A stretch of DNA of 64,000 nt from an uncultured Prevotella sp. (GCA_946404405.1 CAMJDL010000014.1:1-64000), one strand, 5' to 3'. Numbered from the stretch's first letter, positions 16,115 to 25,480 are shown. The notes: generated by a model from the letters alone, not told the origin. A program made the numbers and translations.

Positions 16115-17179
16115 TCAAGCTCTATACAAGGGGAAATATGGAGATTCTATGTTAAACGAAACGTCACACGCTTTCCGCATTTTCACTAACTCATCATATT
16201 TCCCTTCATCAAATATATCTTTGGATATAGAGAATTGATAATCAGAATTCTTATTGAATGACATTTTAAATACATAAAGGCTGTCCTCACCAGAACCCAA
16301 ACCGCCGCCAAGGTGCAGCAGCTTCAGTCCCTTTTGACATCCCCACAAAGCAGCCTCATACAATAGCAAATTTGTGGGTGCCATATTCCGATACTCCACC
16401 AATGAGCCAGAGAGATGATAGTGCATAAACCCATTTGAGAATAGCATAATGGCCATTGCAATAATCTTTCCCTCCAGTTCAACATAAAAGAGTTCATATT
16501 CATCATGTAAGTCTTCGTGTATAGAACGATAGAAGTCTTCCGAGAAGTAATAATAATCCTTAGCATCATCATGATCCATCGTCTCTTTGTAAATTTCCAT
16601 AAAAGTTTTGAAGAGATTGAAATCACTATGAGAATGGTGCACAACAAGCCCTTTACGTTCTGCTTTATGAATTTTGTTATGACATTTCCCTATAATATTA
16701 TTCCAAATAGTTTCTTCCGAAGACAGATCCATTGCCACCGTCTTGCCCAAATCTATCACATTGAAGATTTTCTTCATAGGGACAGCATTCTTTAGCACGG
16801 GACTATAACGGGTAAAATTACAAATAATGCCTTCCTTTTTCATCAGAGAAAGGAACTCATCATAAAGCAACTTCAAATTCTCATCATTCACTATTCCATC
16901 AAGAAGGAATCCACCATATCCATAAGGTGAGACCAAATCAAAGACTGTATTTTCAGGAATCTTCCCTATAAAGCAATCATATTTGGACACATCCCTTTTC
17001 ATGGCGACATATATGCCTCTTAACGCATCATTACAATAGTAAACCAGTATCGGCTCACCATCACCATGCAAATAAAAAGCATTTGAGTAGCCACTCAAAT
17101 AATATACATCATAAGAGGGAAAAGAACGGACTATCTCATCCCACTCATTTTTCTGTGACAAAGATAATATTTTAATCAT
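16115..17179 (-). CDS. FemAB-like GNAT-fold acyl/aminoacyltransferase
   Basis: A 354-residue protein of the FemAB/Acetyltransf_6 type. The pattern NKIHKAERKGLVV near residues 190-202, an ELFYVELEGKIIAMAIML strand-turn, and PTNLLLYEAALWGCQKGLKLLHLGGG are characteristic. Related enzymes move an amino acid from aminoacyl-tRNA, or an acyl group, onto a lipid-linked sugar or peptide. No membrane segment is seen. It overlaps the PLP-enzyme gene by 8 bases, suggesting that the two products act on one substituent. The donor is unknown. Confidence 0.75.
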   Translation of the reverse strand: MIKILSLSQKNEWDEIVRSFPSYDVYYLSGYSNAFYLHGDGEPILVYYCNDALRGIYVAMKRDVSKYDCFIGKIPENTVFDLVSPYGYGGFLLDGIVNDENLKLLYDEFLSLMKKEGIICNFTRYSPVLKNAVPMKKIFNVIDLGKTVAMDLSSEETIWNNIIGKCHNKIHKAERKGLVVHHSHSDFNLFKTFMEIYKETMDHDDAKDYYYFSEDFYRSIHEDLHDEYELFYVELEGKIIAMAIMLFSNGFMHYHLSGSLVEYRNMAPTNLLLYEAALWGCQKGLKLLHLGGGLGSGEDSLYVFKMSFNKNSDYQFSISKDIFDEGKYDELVKMRKACDVSFNIESPYFPLYRA

Positions 17180-18209
17180 ATCTCAACACTTCCTGTAACT
17201 TGTAAAGCATTATTTTAATATCGTTATCATCATACCGGCCATCACAGTGGATTGACAACATCCTTTTACTAAAATCCTTCACTTTTTCTGACACAAGGTT
17301 GGGGACATTCCACAAAACAGCAGGATAAATTGATTCTGCTATCATCCTTTTTCTAACGTCATTCCTTTTCCCCTCTGTTTCAAATAAAGCAATCAGAGAG
17401 AATGGCACCAATTCCCTGTTTTCTGGGCAAGCAACTTCAACGTTACAACTTAAAAACAAGTCATTCAAAACTTCCCAGTTCTTTTTCTTTGAATAGTTCC
17501 AAGCCTCAATATCAAAAGATTCAAAGTATCCCCTTGATCGATCATCAATGGAAGAACAGTCCAATTCATCAAATGCATCCTCTGTCTCCAAATACAATTT
17601 CCTAAAGCCATCTTTATCGCCTACCAAGCCCTGAAGATATTTAGATTTGTCATCCATCGCTTTCCAACGCTTTTGGGACAATTCCTCATTTGCAGCTGAC
17701 GATTGATAAATACTGGGGATACAATAACCTTTAGGCGACCACATGATTCCACCTTCCGGAATAGGGACTATCTTGCGAAGTGAAGCGATACACCAATCAG
17801 CATTACTATTCTTTGCCCAATCCCCAACTAAATCATGGGAATGATCCTCTATGACGGGAACAGGAATCTCTTGCTCACTTCTGAAAGCCCTTAATCCGAA
17901 ATAATTCATTCGGAACAGCACATCGCCATCCGCATACGGTAATGTAGCAACTACATGTCCATCATAACATCCCGGATAGTCTTCATAAAAAACAATTTCT
18001 ATCTCTGAGTTGTTCTGGATATATTCTATTATGTTATAACAGAAATATGCGGGCATCCAAATACGTTTCCACCTATAGTGTCGTATCAATTCAAGGATAC
18101 ACTGACGACCATCTGCCATCAACAAATATCCATTAGGATAAACCGTCCTACTTGACTTTTCTTTTTTATAATTACCTATGATATGGAAGTCTGAGCCAAA
18201 CTCCTTCAT
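17172..18209 (-). CDS. PLP-dependent aminotransferase-fold enzyme (DegT-like, divergent)
   Basis: The 345-residue protein has a fold type I layout. MADGRQCILEL is at the N-terminal PLP-phosphate site, VIEDHSHD at 119-126 has the Asp expected to contact the pyridine nitrogen, and IASLRKIVPIPEGG at 141-154 holds Lys146 as the likely Schiff-base lysine. It is shorter and more divergent than PglE-type enzymes. It overlaps the FemAB-like gene by 8 bases. The pairing suggests it makes or modifies an amino compound that the FemAB-like enzyme then attaches; that is inference. Confidence 0.65.
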   Translation of the reverse strand: MKEFGSDFHIIGNYKKEKSSRTVYPNGYLLMADGRQCILELIRHYRWKRIWMPAYFCYNIIEYIQNNSEIEIVFYEDYPGCYDGHVVATLPYADGDVLFRMNYFGLRAFRSEQEIPVPVIEDHSHDLVGDWAKNSNADWCIASLRKIVPIPEGGIMWSPKGYCIPSIYQSSAANEELSQKRWKAMDDKSKYLQGLVGDKDGFRKLYLETEDAFDELDCSSIDDRSRGYFESFDIEAWNYSKKKNWEVLNDLFLSCNVEVACPENRELVPFSLIALFETEGKRNDVRKRMIAESIYPAVLWNVPNLVSEKVKDFSKRMLSIHCDGRYDDNDIKIMLYKLQEVLRYD

Positions 18210-18223
18210 TATTCTTTAGGGAA

Positions 18224-18821
18224 TTAAACTTTCTCTACATACTTGCCTTCATAAAGGTAGTCGAGTAATTGCTTTTTGTTCATGTGGCCGAAGCCCAAAT
18301 ATCTCATCAAAGGCAAGGAGCCTTCCAATGCCTATTGCAGTACCAAATGCGCCGTAAGTTCCTGTACTATGAAGAAATCCATAATCTTTTTGCATAGAAA
18401 GAGCCCAACGGATGGTCAACTCGTAACATATCACCAAAGCAGACAAGTATTCTTTGTAACTCACATTCTGCTTAATGGCAGCAGCCAACACCCCTCCTAC
18501 AAATGAAGTTCCTGGATGTCCTTGTATCTGTCGATGGCCATCATCAATATCAAATGAGTTACTGCTATGCCCCATCACTATTGCTGCTCCAAGCAGATTA
18601 TAGGTCTTTACACATCCTATCACAGGAATGTCTCCAGCCATGCCCATCATAGAAGCCAACTTCAGCCCAGCCTCGAATTGCTTGCCATAACTGCCCAAAA
18701 TAAGAGCCGACATGAGATCAAGACTACACATCAAAGCAAGTTCTCTTACCTCCTCAGGAAAATGCTCCCATTTCGTATGCAATGCATACTTTTCTATAGT
18801 ATAGTCAGTGTTAAACACCAT
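18224..18821 (-). pseudogene. Truncated MmgE/PrpD-family gene
   Basis: The first 190 codons read as the N-terminal part of an MmgE/PrpD (2-methylcitrate dehydratase-like) protein, with the markers GHSSNSFDIDDGH, QGHPGTSFVGGV and HSTGTYGAFGTA. Family members have about 450 residues. After EIFGLRPHE the frame runs to a stop at 18249. In the next frame a short tail (about 20 codons, ending LLDYLYEGKYVEKV) runs to a TAA at 18224-18226. The simplest reading is an internal deletion that joined the 5-prime part to a short, out-of-frame 3-prime remnant. It may have served the locus once; now it is probably inactive. Confidence 0.7.
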
Positions 18822-18832
18822 ATAGAAATATT

Positions 18833-20104
18833 CTAATTAAACGTAAGTTCCTCTAAAGGAGAATAAAGATTAAGCTTGCCATTACTTCCTTTAATAGAAA
18901 TGGACTTGTTTATTAAACGTATACATTCTGAAATACTCTCTGTGTTTGAACCTACAATATTGCACATGGCAATTTTCTTTGGGACATCCTTTTCTATTGT
19001 AGAACCTTTATGAACATAGGCAGTAATTGTCTTTATTTGCTGTTCTGATACAACATCACCCATGTCCAAAGATGCAATTGTTTCGTCAATCGGTTCGTTT
19101 ACAAAAAGGTTATATGAAAGCATCATTACATCTGTCCGTGACGTCGACCGTGGTGGAAGGGGCAATCCCAAATGATAATATAGCATATCTGTCATATAGT
19201 CATTCCCTTGTGTGCATCGCTGATAGTCATAGGAGTGCTCACCACTCAACCTAAATCCGGTTTCAAAGGCATAAAAAATCCCATCTTTATAAAAAAAGGA
19301 GATTGTGCAGTAGCCAAACTCAAACCCCATACTTTCTATCATCTTTTCAACAATAGGAGAATAGTTCTTTTTAAATTCTTCCTCGCGAGAGGATGGGAAA
19401 AACCATCCTTGCTGTTTCGTTTCCATTCCCTTATCTGAAGAAAGCATCAGTGTGTCACTTGAGCCTATATAAAAAACCTTACTGTCAATTATTTCGTAGT
19501 AACAATCAAACTTCAGCGAATCACCCATGAACTGTTCTACAATGACGTGCTTAGACGGAGATAACTCTATTGCCTGCTCAAGAAACAAATGATATTCCTC
19601 CTCATTATAAGCAGTATTAATACCAATACTTCCTGCCCTGTCAACAGGTTTCACAATGACGGGGAAGACAATGCTCATGTCATCCTGCTGCCATTCTTTT
19701 ACAGTTGGTACACCATGAGCCTGACAATATCGCTTAAAAGCATCCTTGTCTCTTGTCAACTCTAACTGCTCCTTAGTAATATAACATGGTAATTTCATGG
19801 ACGAACACAGCCTTACCATACTGTCCACGATAAACTCGCTGAAACCTGTTATGACACCGTCTATATGTATTTCGCTGCAACGTCGAAACAACTCGTCAAA
19901 ATCATTCCAGCTAACATTCCAGGCTTCATCGGCAATAAGTTTTGCTGGTGAGGCAATTGAATCATACCAATCGGTAACAATCGTATATGCTCCTTTTTGT
20001 TTGGCTAACTTGACAACATTATACATGTTTGTATCGCCGCCCAACACTAATAACTTTTTACCTGCAAAGTCTCCTTGTTCCATTATCAATTCATTTATCT
20101 CCAA
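18833..20104 (-). CDS. ATP-grasp ligase
   Basis: A 423-residue protein whose N-terminal pre-ATP-grasp domain begins KKLLVLGGDTNMYNVVKLAKQKG. The ATP-grasp core follows, with PVIVKPVDRAGSIGIN holding the ATP-binding lysine and VIVEQFMGDSLKFD as the second strand. GIFYAFETGFRLSGEHS lies at the metal-binding end, where a Glu is expected. Such enzymes activate a carboxylate with ATP and join it to an amine or thiol, so an amino-acid or amide substituent on the polysaccharide precursor is likely. It sits between the PglC-like gene and the PrpD remnant. The substrate cannot be read from sequence. Confidence 0.82.
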   Translation of the reverse strand: MEINELIMEQGDFAGKKLLVLGGDTNMYNVVKLAKQKGAYTIVTDWYDSIASPAKLIADEAWNVSWNDFDELFRRCSEIHIDGVITGFSEFIVDSMVRLCSSMKLPCYITKEQLELTRDKDAFKRYCQAHGVPTVKEWQQDDMSIVFPVIVKPVDRAGSIGINTAYNEEEYHLFLEQAIELSPSKHVIVEQFMGDSLKFDCYYEIIDSKVFYIGSSDTLMLSSDKGMETKQQGWFFPSSREEEFKKNYSPIVEKMIESMGFEFGYCTISFFYKDGIFYAFETGFRLSGEHSYDYQRCTQGNDYMTDMLYYHLGLPLPPRSTSRTDVMMLSYNLFVNEPIDETIASLDMGDVVSEQQIKTITAYVHKGSTIEKDVPKKIAMCNIVGSNTESISECIRLINKSISIKGSNGKLNLYSPLEELTFN

Positions 20105-20113
20105 TATGAATAG

Positions 20114-20734
20114 TTATTTTCTATCCGAGAAATTAAGGTCATCGACTTCTTGCATATCATCCGCTCCTTCACCAACGTCTGATCGTTTTAACACATTCTT
20201 TATAGTTAACCATATAATCGTTAAATCTGTCAACAACGTGCAATGGTCAACATACCATACATCATATTTAAATTTCTGGCTTAGCTTACAATGATTACGC
20301 CCGTGGACTTGCGCCCATCCACTGATTCCCGGCCTGACTTCATGCCTACGTGCCTGCTCTTTACTATATAACGGAAGATATTGCACCAACAGTGGACGTG
20401 GTCCTATCAGCGCCATGTCACCCTTCAGTACATTAATCAACTGCGGCAGCTCATCTAACGAGGTAGAACGTACAAAACGCCCAACTTTTGTCAGACGCTC
20501 ACCATCTGGAAGCAATTCACCATTCTCATCACACTCATCCGTCATCGTTTTAAACTTGATGACCTTGAAAATCTTCGCATCTTTCCCAGGACGATTCTGA
20601 GTAAAGAAAGCCCCAGCTCCTTTATTGGCAAAATGCAGCCAGATAGTAACTACAAGTAAAATCGGAGAAATACATATCAGCGCTATTAAAGAAATCCAAA
20701 AGTCAAAAAAACGCTTAAAGAAATGTTTGTACAT
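20114..20734 (-). CDS. PglC-type monotopic phosphoglycosyltransferase
   Basis: The 206-residue protein has one N-terminal re-entrant hydrophobic helix (about 12-35) and the complete small catalytic core: FTQNRPGKDAKIFKVIKFKTM, the TSLDELPQLINVLKGDM segment with the Asp94-Glu95 dyad, IGPRPLL, and RPGISGWAQVHGRN. PglC enzymes move a phospho-amino-sugar from UDP onto undecaprenyl phosphate. With the PglF- and PglE-like enzymes and the acyltransferase next door, it probably starts the repeat unit with a diamino- or amino-deoxy sugar. The acidic C-terminal tail (EGADDMQEVDD) is not part of the core family. Confidence 0.92.
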   Translation of the reverse strand: MYKHFFKRFFDFWISLIALICISPILLVVTIWLHFANKGAGAFFTQNRPGKDAKIFKVIKFKTMTDECDENGELLPDGERLTKVGRFVRSTSLDELPQLINVLKGDMALIGPRPLLVQYLPLYSKEQARRHEVRPGISGWAQVHGRNHCKLSQKFKYDVWYVDHCTLLTDLTIIWLTIKNVLKRSDVGEGADDMQEVDDLNFSDRK

Positions 20735-20736
20735 AA

Positions 20737-21168
20737 CTATTCAATATCATTGTCAACAATGCCGCCAAACCTAACAGTTACGCCTGTTTTTATAACTTTT
20801 GCCGGGTTACCTGCAACTACTGTATTTTCCGGAACATCCTTTGTCACGACACTCCCCGCACCAACAATTACAGAATCACCGACTTTCACACCAGGTAGAA
20901 TGATGGAACGCACCCCTATAACGCAATGTTTGCCAATGACCGTATCTGCTATTAAATCTCTACATGCGTCATGTGTCAAGATCATAGCTCCATTAAGAAC
21001 CCGTGTCCCCTCTCCTATATAAATCCCGCGAGGATTAATAGACTTATCAAGGTGGGCCTTCCATGAAATGCGGCAATGTTCACCTATATTCATTTTATAC
21101 ACGAGCCGTAGATATTTGGGATATAAATCTACGACCGTCCTCCACAAAAATGCTCGCAATCTCCACAT
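20737..21168 (-). CDS. Left-handed beta-helix acyltransferase
   Basis: A 143-residue hexapeptide-repeat protein with isoleucine/valine-spaced repeats (VIGKHCVIGVRSIILPGVKVGDSVIVGAG) and the typical end VVAGNPAKVIKTG. The histidine in ILTHD is a likely catalytic base. These trimeric enzymes acetylate sugar hydroxyls or amines with acetyl-CoA (WcaF/maa-like). Only 2 bases separate it from the PglC-like gene, so acetylation of the PglE-made amino sugar, the step done by PglD elsewhere, is plausible, although it lacks the N-terminal domain of PglD. Confidence 0.85.
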   Translation of the reverse strand: MWRLRAFLWRTVVDLYPKYLRLVYKMNIGEHCRISWKAHLDKSINPRGIYIGEGTRVLNGAMILTHDACRDLIADTVIGKHCVIGVRSIILPGVKVGDSVIVGAGSVVTKDVPENTVVAGNPAKVIKTGVTVRFGGIVDNDIE

Positions 21169-21192
21169 ATTGAAGCCCTTAATTCGCGTTTA

Positions 21193-22524
21193 CTACTTCT
21201 TCAACTTAATCAACGATTTCTCCTTGTAAAAATCCTCAACCACACTAGCAATGGCCAAAGACACATCCTCATTGATATAGTCAATTCGTCTACTCTGGTG
21301 TATTGCTTTCAAGAACGAAACAATCTCATATCGAATGCCTTCCCCTTCAAGTTGGTAAAAATACCGTTTGTTTTGAGTCGGGTCTTCACGGCGTATCTCA
21401 AAATAATCGGTTTTCCACCACGGAGCTGGCACATATACGTAACCGGTAGTGCCTGAGATGACAAGTTCACCTTCAGTCTTTACACCTTTTCCCGTTTTTA
21501 CAGATGCTACGGCATTGGGATAAATGAACGAAACTTTCGTAAAGGCATCATAGTTGCCATCCTCCAACAAACTTGACATTTGTTTATTGACGTATTCTGT
21601 TCCAAGAATCTGGAAAACAGGCAACAGAGCATTTGGTCCCCATGAACAAAAAGCGCCAACAGCATTCGGTGTTCTTTCCCTCAGGCTGCTACATGAAGCA
21701 TCGACAGAGACAACCTTACCAATACGTCCACTTTTCACCAACAAGAGCATACGATAATAAGCAGTGGAATATGCGGTACGAATGGCGTCCATCAGCACAA
21801 GCTGCTTTTCCTTGGCCAGTTCCATCATTTCTTTCCATTCCTCAACTGTCATGGTCAAGGGTGATTCACACAGCACATGTACACCATGATTAAGTGCACA
21901 CTTTATCTGACCATAATGCTTTTCAAGATTTGAAATAATGTATATGGCGTCAACTTGACTTAACAAATCCTCAAAATCATCTGTAACGACAGGCAAGTCA
22001 CCAAGGCATTTGGTCAGTTGTTTAGTATTCGGAAAGCATACACCTTCAACCGAAACCCCATTAACAAACCGACTTTCAGCGACGAACTTATCCATCAACA
22101 CCAACTCGTTTTCATCACCAACAACGCCAATCCTTATTGGCTGGTCTTTTGACCTCAATTCCGAACTGGAGATACCCTCGGTCCGTTGGAGGTAAACCAC
22201 CTGACAAAACTCATTCAGATAGTCAAACTTACCTTCCCAGTCAGAGCCAATAGCAAAGATATCGACATCGTACCTTATAATATCGTCAATCTTCTGACCT
22301 TCATATTCTTCTACGATGACTTCATCAGCCAGCCCCGTCGCTTTTACGGCTTCCATACGTTCCATCAGCGACTGCTGGACGTTGATCTTGCCACGAGCCA
22401 TATCGAAACCATCAGCCGTTACGCCGACAATGAGATAGTCTCCCAAAGCCTTAGCACGTTCCAACAGTCTGATATGACCATAATGAAGCAGGTCATAAGT
22501 GCCGTATGTTATTACTTTCTTCAT
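21193..22524 (-). CDS. Cytidylyltransferase fused to a Gfo/Idh/MocA-like domain
   Basis: Residues 1-127 are a TagD-type cytidylyltransferase with HYGH at 14-17 and RTEGISSS at 114-121, both needed for CTP binding in the family. Residues 130-443 are a Rossmann-type Gfo/Idh/MocA domain beginning RIGVVGDENE. In the usual EKP catalytic motif the lysine is replaced: VLCESP at 217-222 has Ser221. The N-terminal half should make a CDP-linked alcohol phosphate (glycerol, ribitol, choline or ethanolamine type). The second half may make or bind the polyol, or may have lost its redox role. CDP-products are donors for LicD-type enzymes, and two LicD genes lie in the same operon. Confidence 0.85.
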   Translation of the reverse strand: MKKVITYGTYDLLHYGHIRLLERAKALGDYLIVGVTADGFDMARGKINVQQSLMERMEAVKATGLADEVIVEEYEGQKIDDIIRYDVDIFAIGSDWEGKFDYLNEFCQVVYLQRTEGISSSELRSKDQPIRIGVVGDENELVLMDKFVAESRFVNGVSVEGVCFPNTKQLTKCLGDLPVVTDDFEDLLSQVDAIYIISNLEKHYGQIKCALNHGVHVLCESPLTMTVEEWKEMMELAKEKQLVLMDAIRTAYSTAYYRMLLLVKSGRIGKVVSVDASCSSLRERTPNAVGAFCSWGPNALLPVFQILGTEYVNKQMSSLLEDGNYDAFTKVSFIYPNAVASVKTGKGVKTEGELVISGTTGYVYVPAPWWKTDYFEIRREDPTQNKRYFYQLEGEGIRYEIVSFLKAIHQSRRIDYINEDVSLAIASVVEDFYKEKSLIKLKK

Positions 22525-22535
22525 ATCAAAATTGT

Positions 22536-23570
22536 TTAAAGAGAAAGTTTTAAGCTATTGTTTCCACAATGAATATAATAAGTATAGTGCTCTGCCCCAC
22601 CCATAGCATACTTATATGGTTCCATGCCTCTAGTTAAATCAAAAACATGAAAATCTCTTTCTATTAATATCTTCACTATCTCATTTACTAAAATAATACC
22701 TGCGCTATACTTTAAGAATCGCTCGCTTGTTGAAAGTCTCGGAACATAAAAGATTTCGGAAACATCATCAAAGTATCCACTCGCAAATGCTACTGGGGTG
22801 TCATCGAAGAACAAAACGAAAGTATGACGTTTAGATGATAAAAAAATCATGTCATTTATAAAATAAGCCTTTCTCCTCCAGTATTTCCTTAAATATTTAA
22901 ACTTTAGATGAGAATTTTTAATGTCACATCTTTCCTCATAAATTCTTTGGCATTCTTTTTTTATAAGAAAAGGGACTGGATTATTCGCATCATACTCCTT
23001 TACACACAATGCAATATTGTTCTTTCCTAACTTATTATAAGCAGTTCTAACATTCTGTCTCTGATGTTTGGACAAAGACTGATAATAATCATCGTAAGAC
23101 TTCTCTTGCAAGATAATCTGAACACAGATTTCTTTTTGCAAATTGCCATGATTCTTAAAAATGCTGTATATAGAACTCCATTCTTCAAAATGAGTAAAAG
23201 TAAGTTGATAATCACAATAGTCTTTAATACATTCAAAAAAAAGCGCTTTCAGATGTATCGGATCTGTAATATCAGTCACAAAATCTATATAATCAATTGG
23301 AGAAAAGCAATAGAAGTCACGGATTTCTTTCTTATTATGACTTATAGCCAACGGAAAGATTGCCTCTCCCGCATTTGTTTTTACATAAATAAAAAAAGGA
23401 TTATACGTCCATCTTAGAGGATGCCAATAGAATGACTTCATCACCATCGTAGCACATTCATACGATTGAAGAAATGAATAATGCCATTTATCCCTACCTC
23501 TAATATACAGCTCTTCCCATTTCGCATGAATAGTATCAAGTTTTGAGCCTTTTATTATTTCCTTCACCAT
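22536..23570 (-). CDS. GNAT-fold (Acetyltransf_6-like) acyltransferase
   Basis: A 344-residue protein with two half-domains as in FemAB/BioF2-like enzymes: YYQSLSKHQRQNVRTAYNKLGK near 160-181 and HTFVLFFDDTPVAFASGYF plus FHVFDLTRGMEPYKYAMGG near the end. Such proteins transfer acyl or aminoacyl groups to sugars or lipid-linked intermediates. The gene is strongly AT-rich compared with the flanking housekeeping genes. It is the second FemAB-type gene of the locus (the other is 16115-17179) and lies between a PLP enzyme and the cytidylyltransferase fusion. Donor and acceptor are unknown. Confidence 0.7.
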   Translation of the reverse strand: MVKEIIKGSKLDTIHAKWEELYIRGRDKWHYSFLQSYECATMVMKSFYWHPLRWTYNPFFIYVKTNAGEAIFPLAISHNKKEIRDFYCFSPIDYIDFVTDITDPIHLKALFFECIKDYCDYQLTFTHFEEWSSIYSIFKNHGNLQKEICVQIILQEKSYDDYYQSLSKHQRQNVRTAYNKLGKNNIALCVKEYDANNPVPFLIKKECQRIYEERCDIKNSHLKFKYLRKYWRRKAYFINDMIFLSSKRHTFVLFFDDTPVAFASGYFDDVSEIFYVPRLSTSERFLKYSAGIILVNEIVKILIERDFHVFDLTRGMEPYKYAMGGAEHYTYYIHCGNNSLKLSL

Positions 23571-23616
23571 AATTCTATAGAATCTATGTCTACGAGCTCA
23601 AATTATGATAGTTCCA

Positions 23617-24696
23617 TTATATAAACTTCTTTACTCTTAGGTCTAAGAATGCCGCAATCAGTCTGTCATAATCAGTCTCTGACAAGTATCCAATATGGCC
23701 GACACGGAATACTGTTTCTTTCATATCTCCACCATTCGGGCATATCCAAATGCCATACTCATCTTTAAGCTTCAAGAAAATCTCATAGGCAGACTGCGTC
23801 GTGGGATGCAGCGGAGTCACAGCATTACTCAGACTTTCACTAATAATCTCAAAAGGCAGATTGTATTCCTTTAACTTATTACGGAAATAATGAGCAAGAT
23901 TAGCAGTTCTTGCTATCTCTGCCTCCGCACCGCCAGCAGCATCAATCTCTTTAAGCCGAGCATTGATTTGGCGAAGTACACCGACAGCAGGCGTCCAGGG
24001 AGTCTGTCCCCTCTCCTGATTCTTTAAAGCCAGTTTCAAATCAAAATACTGGCAGCAACATTTAGTCTTTTCAACACGTTTCAAAGCGCGAGGCGATAGA
24101 ATCATTACCGCTATTCCTGGAGGGCAGGCCAATGCTTTCTGGCTACCAGTAATCATCACGTCAACACCCAGTGCCTCCATAGCGAACGGGTCAGTCAAGA
24201 AAGTACTAATCGTGTCAACAATCTGGAAGATACTATTTCGCTTGCAGAAGTCACTCACCAAATTCATGTCGAAGTGGACACCAGTGGAAGTCTCATGCTT
24301 CTGGAGAAGGAAAGCGGTATAGCCCTGTCCTTCATATGGTGCCAGATGCTCAGGCTTTAATGCCTTGCCATGCTCCAGTTTGATTTCCGTAAAGGGGACC
24401 TCATGAAGAGTCAGCAATTCCACGAATCGCTCACCAAAGCTACCGCCGTTGACGACCAAAGCTTTATCTTCTTTAGTCAGCGTGTTCATGATGGCCGTTT
24501 CCATACCCCCAGAACCGGAGCTGGTCATAAACACGACACGACTGTCGTCGCTTGAATGGGCAAACTTCTTGACAAGGCGCTCATTCTCCAGCATTGTCTC
24601 GGAGAACTCGGCCGTTCTGAAATATGGTACCTGCTCTGCACCGATTGCTCTAACAGCTTCGCTAGACTGCACAGGTCCTACTGTAAAATTAATCAT
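23617..24696 (-). CDS. Class V aminotransferase (PhnW/serine-pyruvate-like)
   Basis: A 359-residue PLP enzyme. [10 protein letters not shown] at the start, [14 protein letters not shown] at the PLP-phosphate site, Asp161 in IVDTIST and the Schiff-base Lys187 in MITGSQKAL identify it as a class V aminotransferase of the alanine-glyoxylate/2-aminoethylphosphonate group. In some Bacteroides capsule loci a relative makes 2-aminoethylphosphonate. I see no phosphoenolpyruvate mutase or phosphonopyruvate decarboxylase here, so a phosphonate substrate is not supported. It is followed 12 bases upstream on the map by a LicD gene, which suggests it supplies an amino-alcohol or amino acid for a phospho-substituent. 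Confidence 0.8.
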   Translation of the reverse strand: MINFTVGPVQSSEAVRAIGAEQVPYFRTAEFSETMLENERLVKKFAHSSDDSRVVFMTSSGSGGMETAIMNTLTKEDKALVVNGGSFGERFVELLTLHEVPFTEIKLEHGKALKPEHLAPYEGQGYTAFLLQKHETSTGVHFDMNLVSDFCKRNSIFQIVDTISTFLTDPFAMEALGVDVMITGSQKALACPPGIAVMILSPRALKRVEKTKCCCQYFDLKLALKNQERGQTPWTPAVGVLRQINARLKEIDAAGGAEAEIARTANLAHYFRNKLKEYNLPFEIISESLSNAVTPLHPTTQSAYEIFLKLKDEYGIWICPNGGDMKETVFRVGHIGYLSETDYDRLIAAFLDLRVKKFI

Positions 24697-24708
24697 AGCA
24701 AAATATCT

Positions 24709-25470
24709 TTAATCTATTTGATGTCTTGGTTTCCTTTCGTTCATTTGCGGAGGAATCATATAGTCGGGGCCAAACTGAACACAAAGGCACTCATGGTAAT
24801 CCCTAACAACGTATGCACTTGTGTCTTCAAACTCCATCTCAATGATATGTTCAAGCAAGTCAGGACGATAGTATTTCCCCATACAACTAAACTCCTCAAA
24901 ATAGCTTGTCAGCTTCTGACTTGGCTTATGATTATAGGCTAATTTGTCATACCACTTAAGTAACCATTTCCTATGGAAGGGTTTTCCGACAAAATGTGTA
25001 ACCACTGTACACAATCTTAACACAATATTCCCCCTTTTATAATTGGGGGCTACTTTCAGCATACCTTGCATGAACAAGGACAATACTACCTTTAGTTTCC
25101 TCAAGAGTCGGTTATCTGGAGCATAATCCATTACAAGCATGTCGATTGTTGGAGGATATCCTTCATTATCGTCTTCCTTTCCAAAGCGGATTCGCTTTAT
25201 CCATAGAGTTTCCGGGGATCCGTCATCTATCACTAAAGAATCGTCTCCCTGTAGCTTTTGGATAATCTTCAAATAGTTATGCCTATCCACCATTATATCG
25301 AGGTCATCATCCCAAGGAATAAAGCCTTTATGTCTGACTGCCCCTAATAGAGAGCCCCAATCTAAGCTGTATTTTATCTCATTCGCTACACAAAAAGAAT
25401 GAAAATTTTTTAGCAAGACAAGTAGTCTTTTCTGAATCTCTAACGAACCATACTGGTTATTTATATCCAT
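24709..25470 (-). CDS. LicD-family phosphotransferase
   Basis: LicD proteins transfer phosphocholine, or in the fukutin branch ribitol phosphate, from a CDP donor to a sugar. The 253-residue product has the full signature: WGSLLGAVRHKGFIPWDDDLDIMV at residues 38-61, with the acidic cluster that binds metal. It has no signal peptide and so acts in the cytoplasm before export. It lies between the class V aminotransferase and the outer-membrane-like gene. A second LicD is at 29604-30425, and a possible CDP-donor enzyme at 21193-22524. Confidence 0.9.
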   Translation of the reverse strand: MDINNQYGSLEIQKRLLVLLKNFHSFCVANEIKYSLDWGSLLGAVRHKGFIPWDDDLDIMVDRHNYLKIIQKLQGDDSLVIDDGSPETLWIKRIRFGKEDDNEGYPPTIDMLVMDYAPDNRLLRKLKVVLSLFMQGMLKVAPNYKRGNIVLRLCTVVTHFVGKPFHRKWLLKWYDKLAYNHKPSQKLTSYFEEFSCMGKYYRPDLLEHIIEMEFEDTSAYVVRDYHECLCVQFGPDYMIPPQMNERKPRHQID

Positions 25471-25480
25471 AATTACAATT

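Noticed and set aside
23617..24696. 2-Aminoethylphosphonate synthesis
   Set aside because: The aminotransferase is of the right family, but neither phosphoenolpyruvate mutase nor phosphonopyruvate decarboxylase is in the window. The short out-of-frame tail near 18224 is not enough to claim one.
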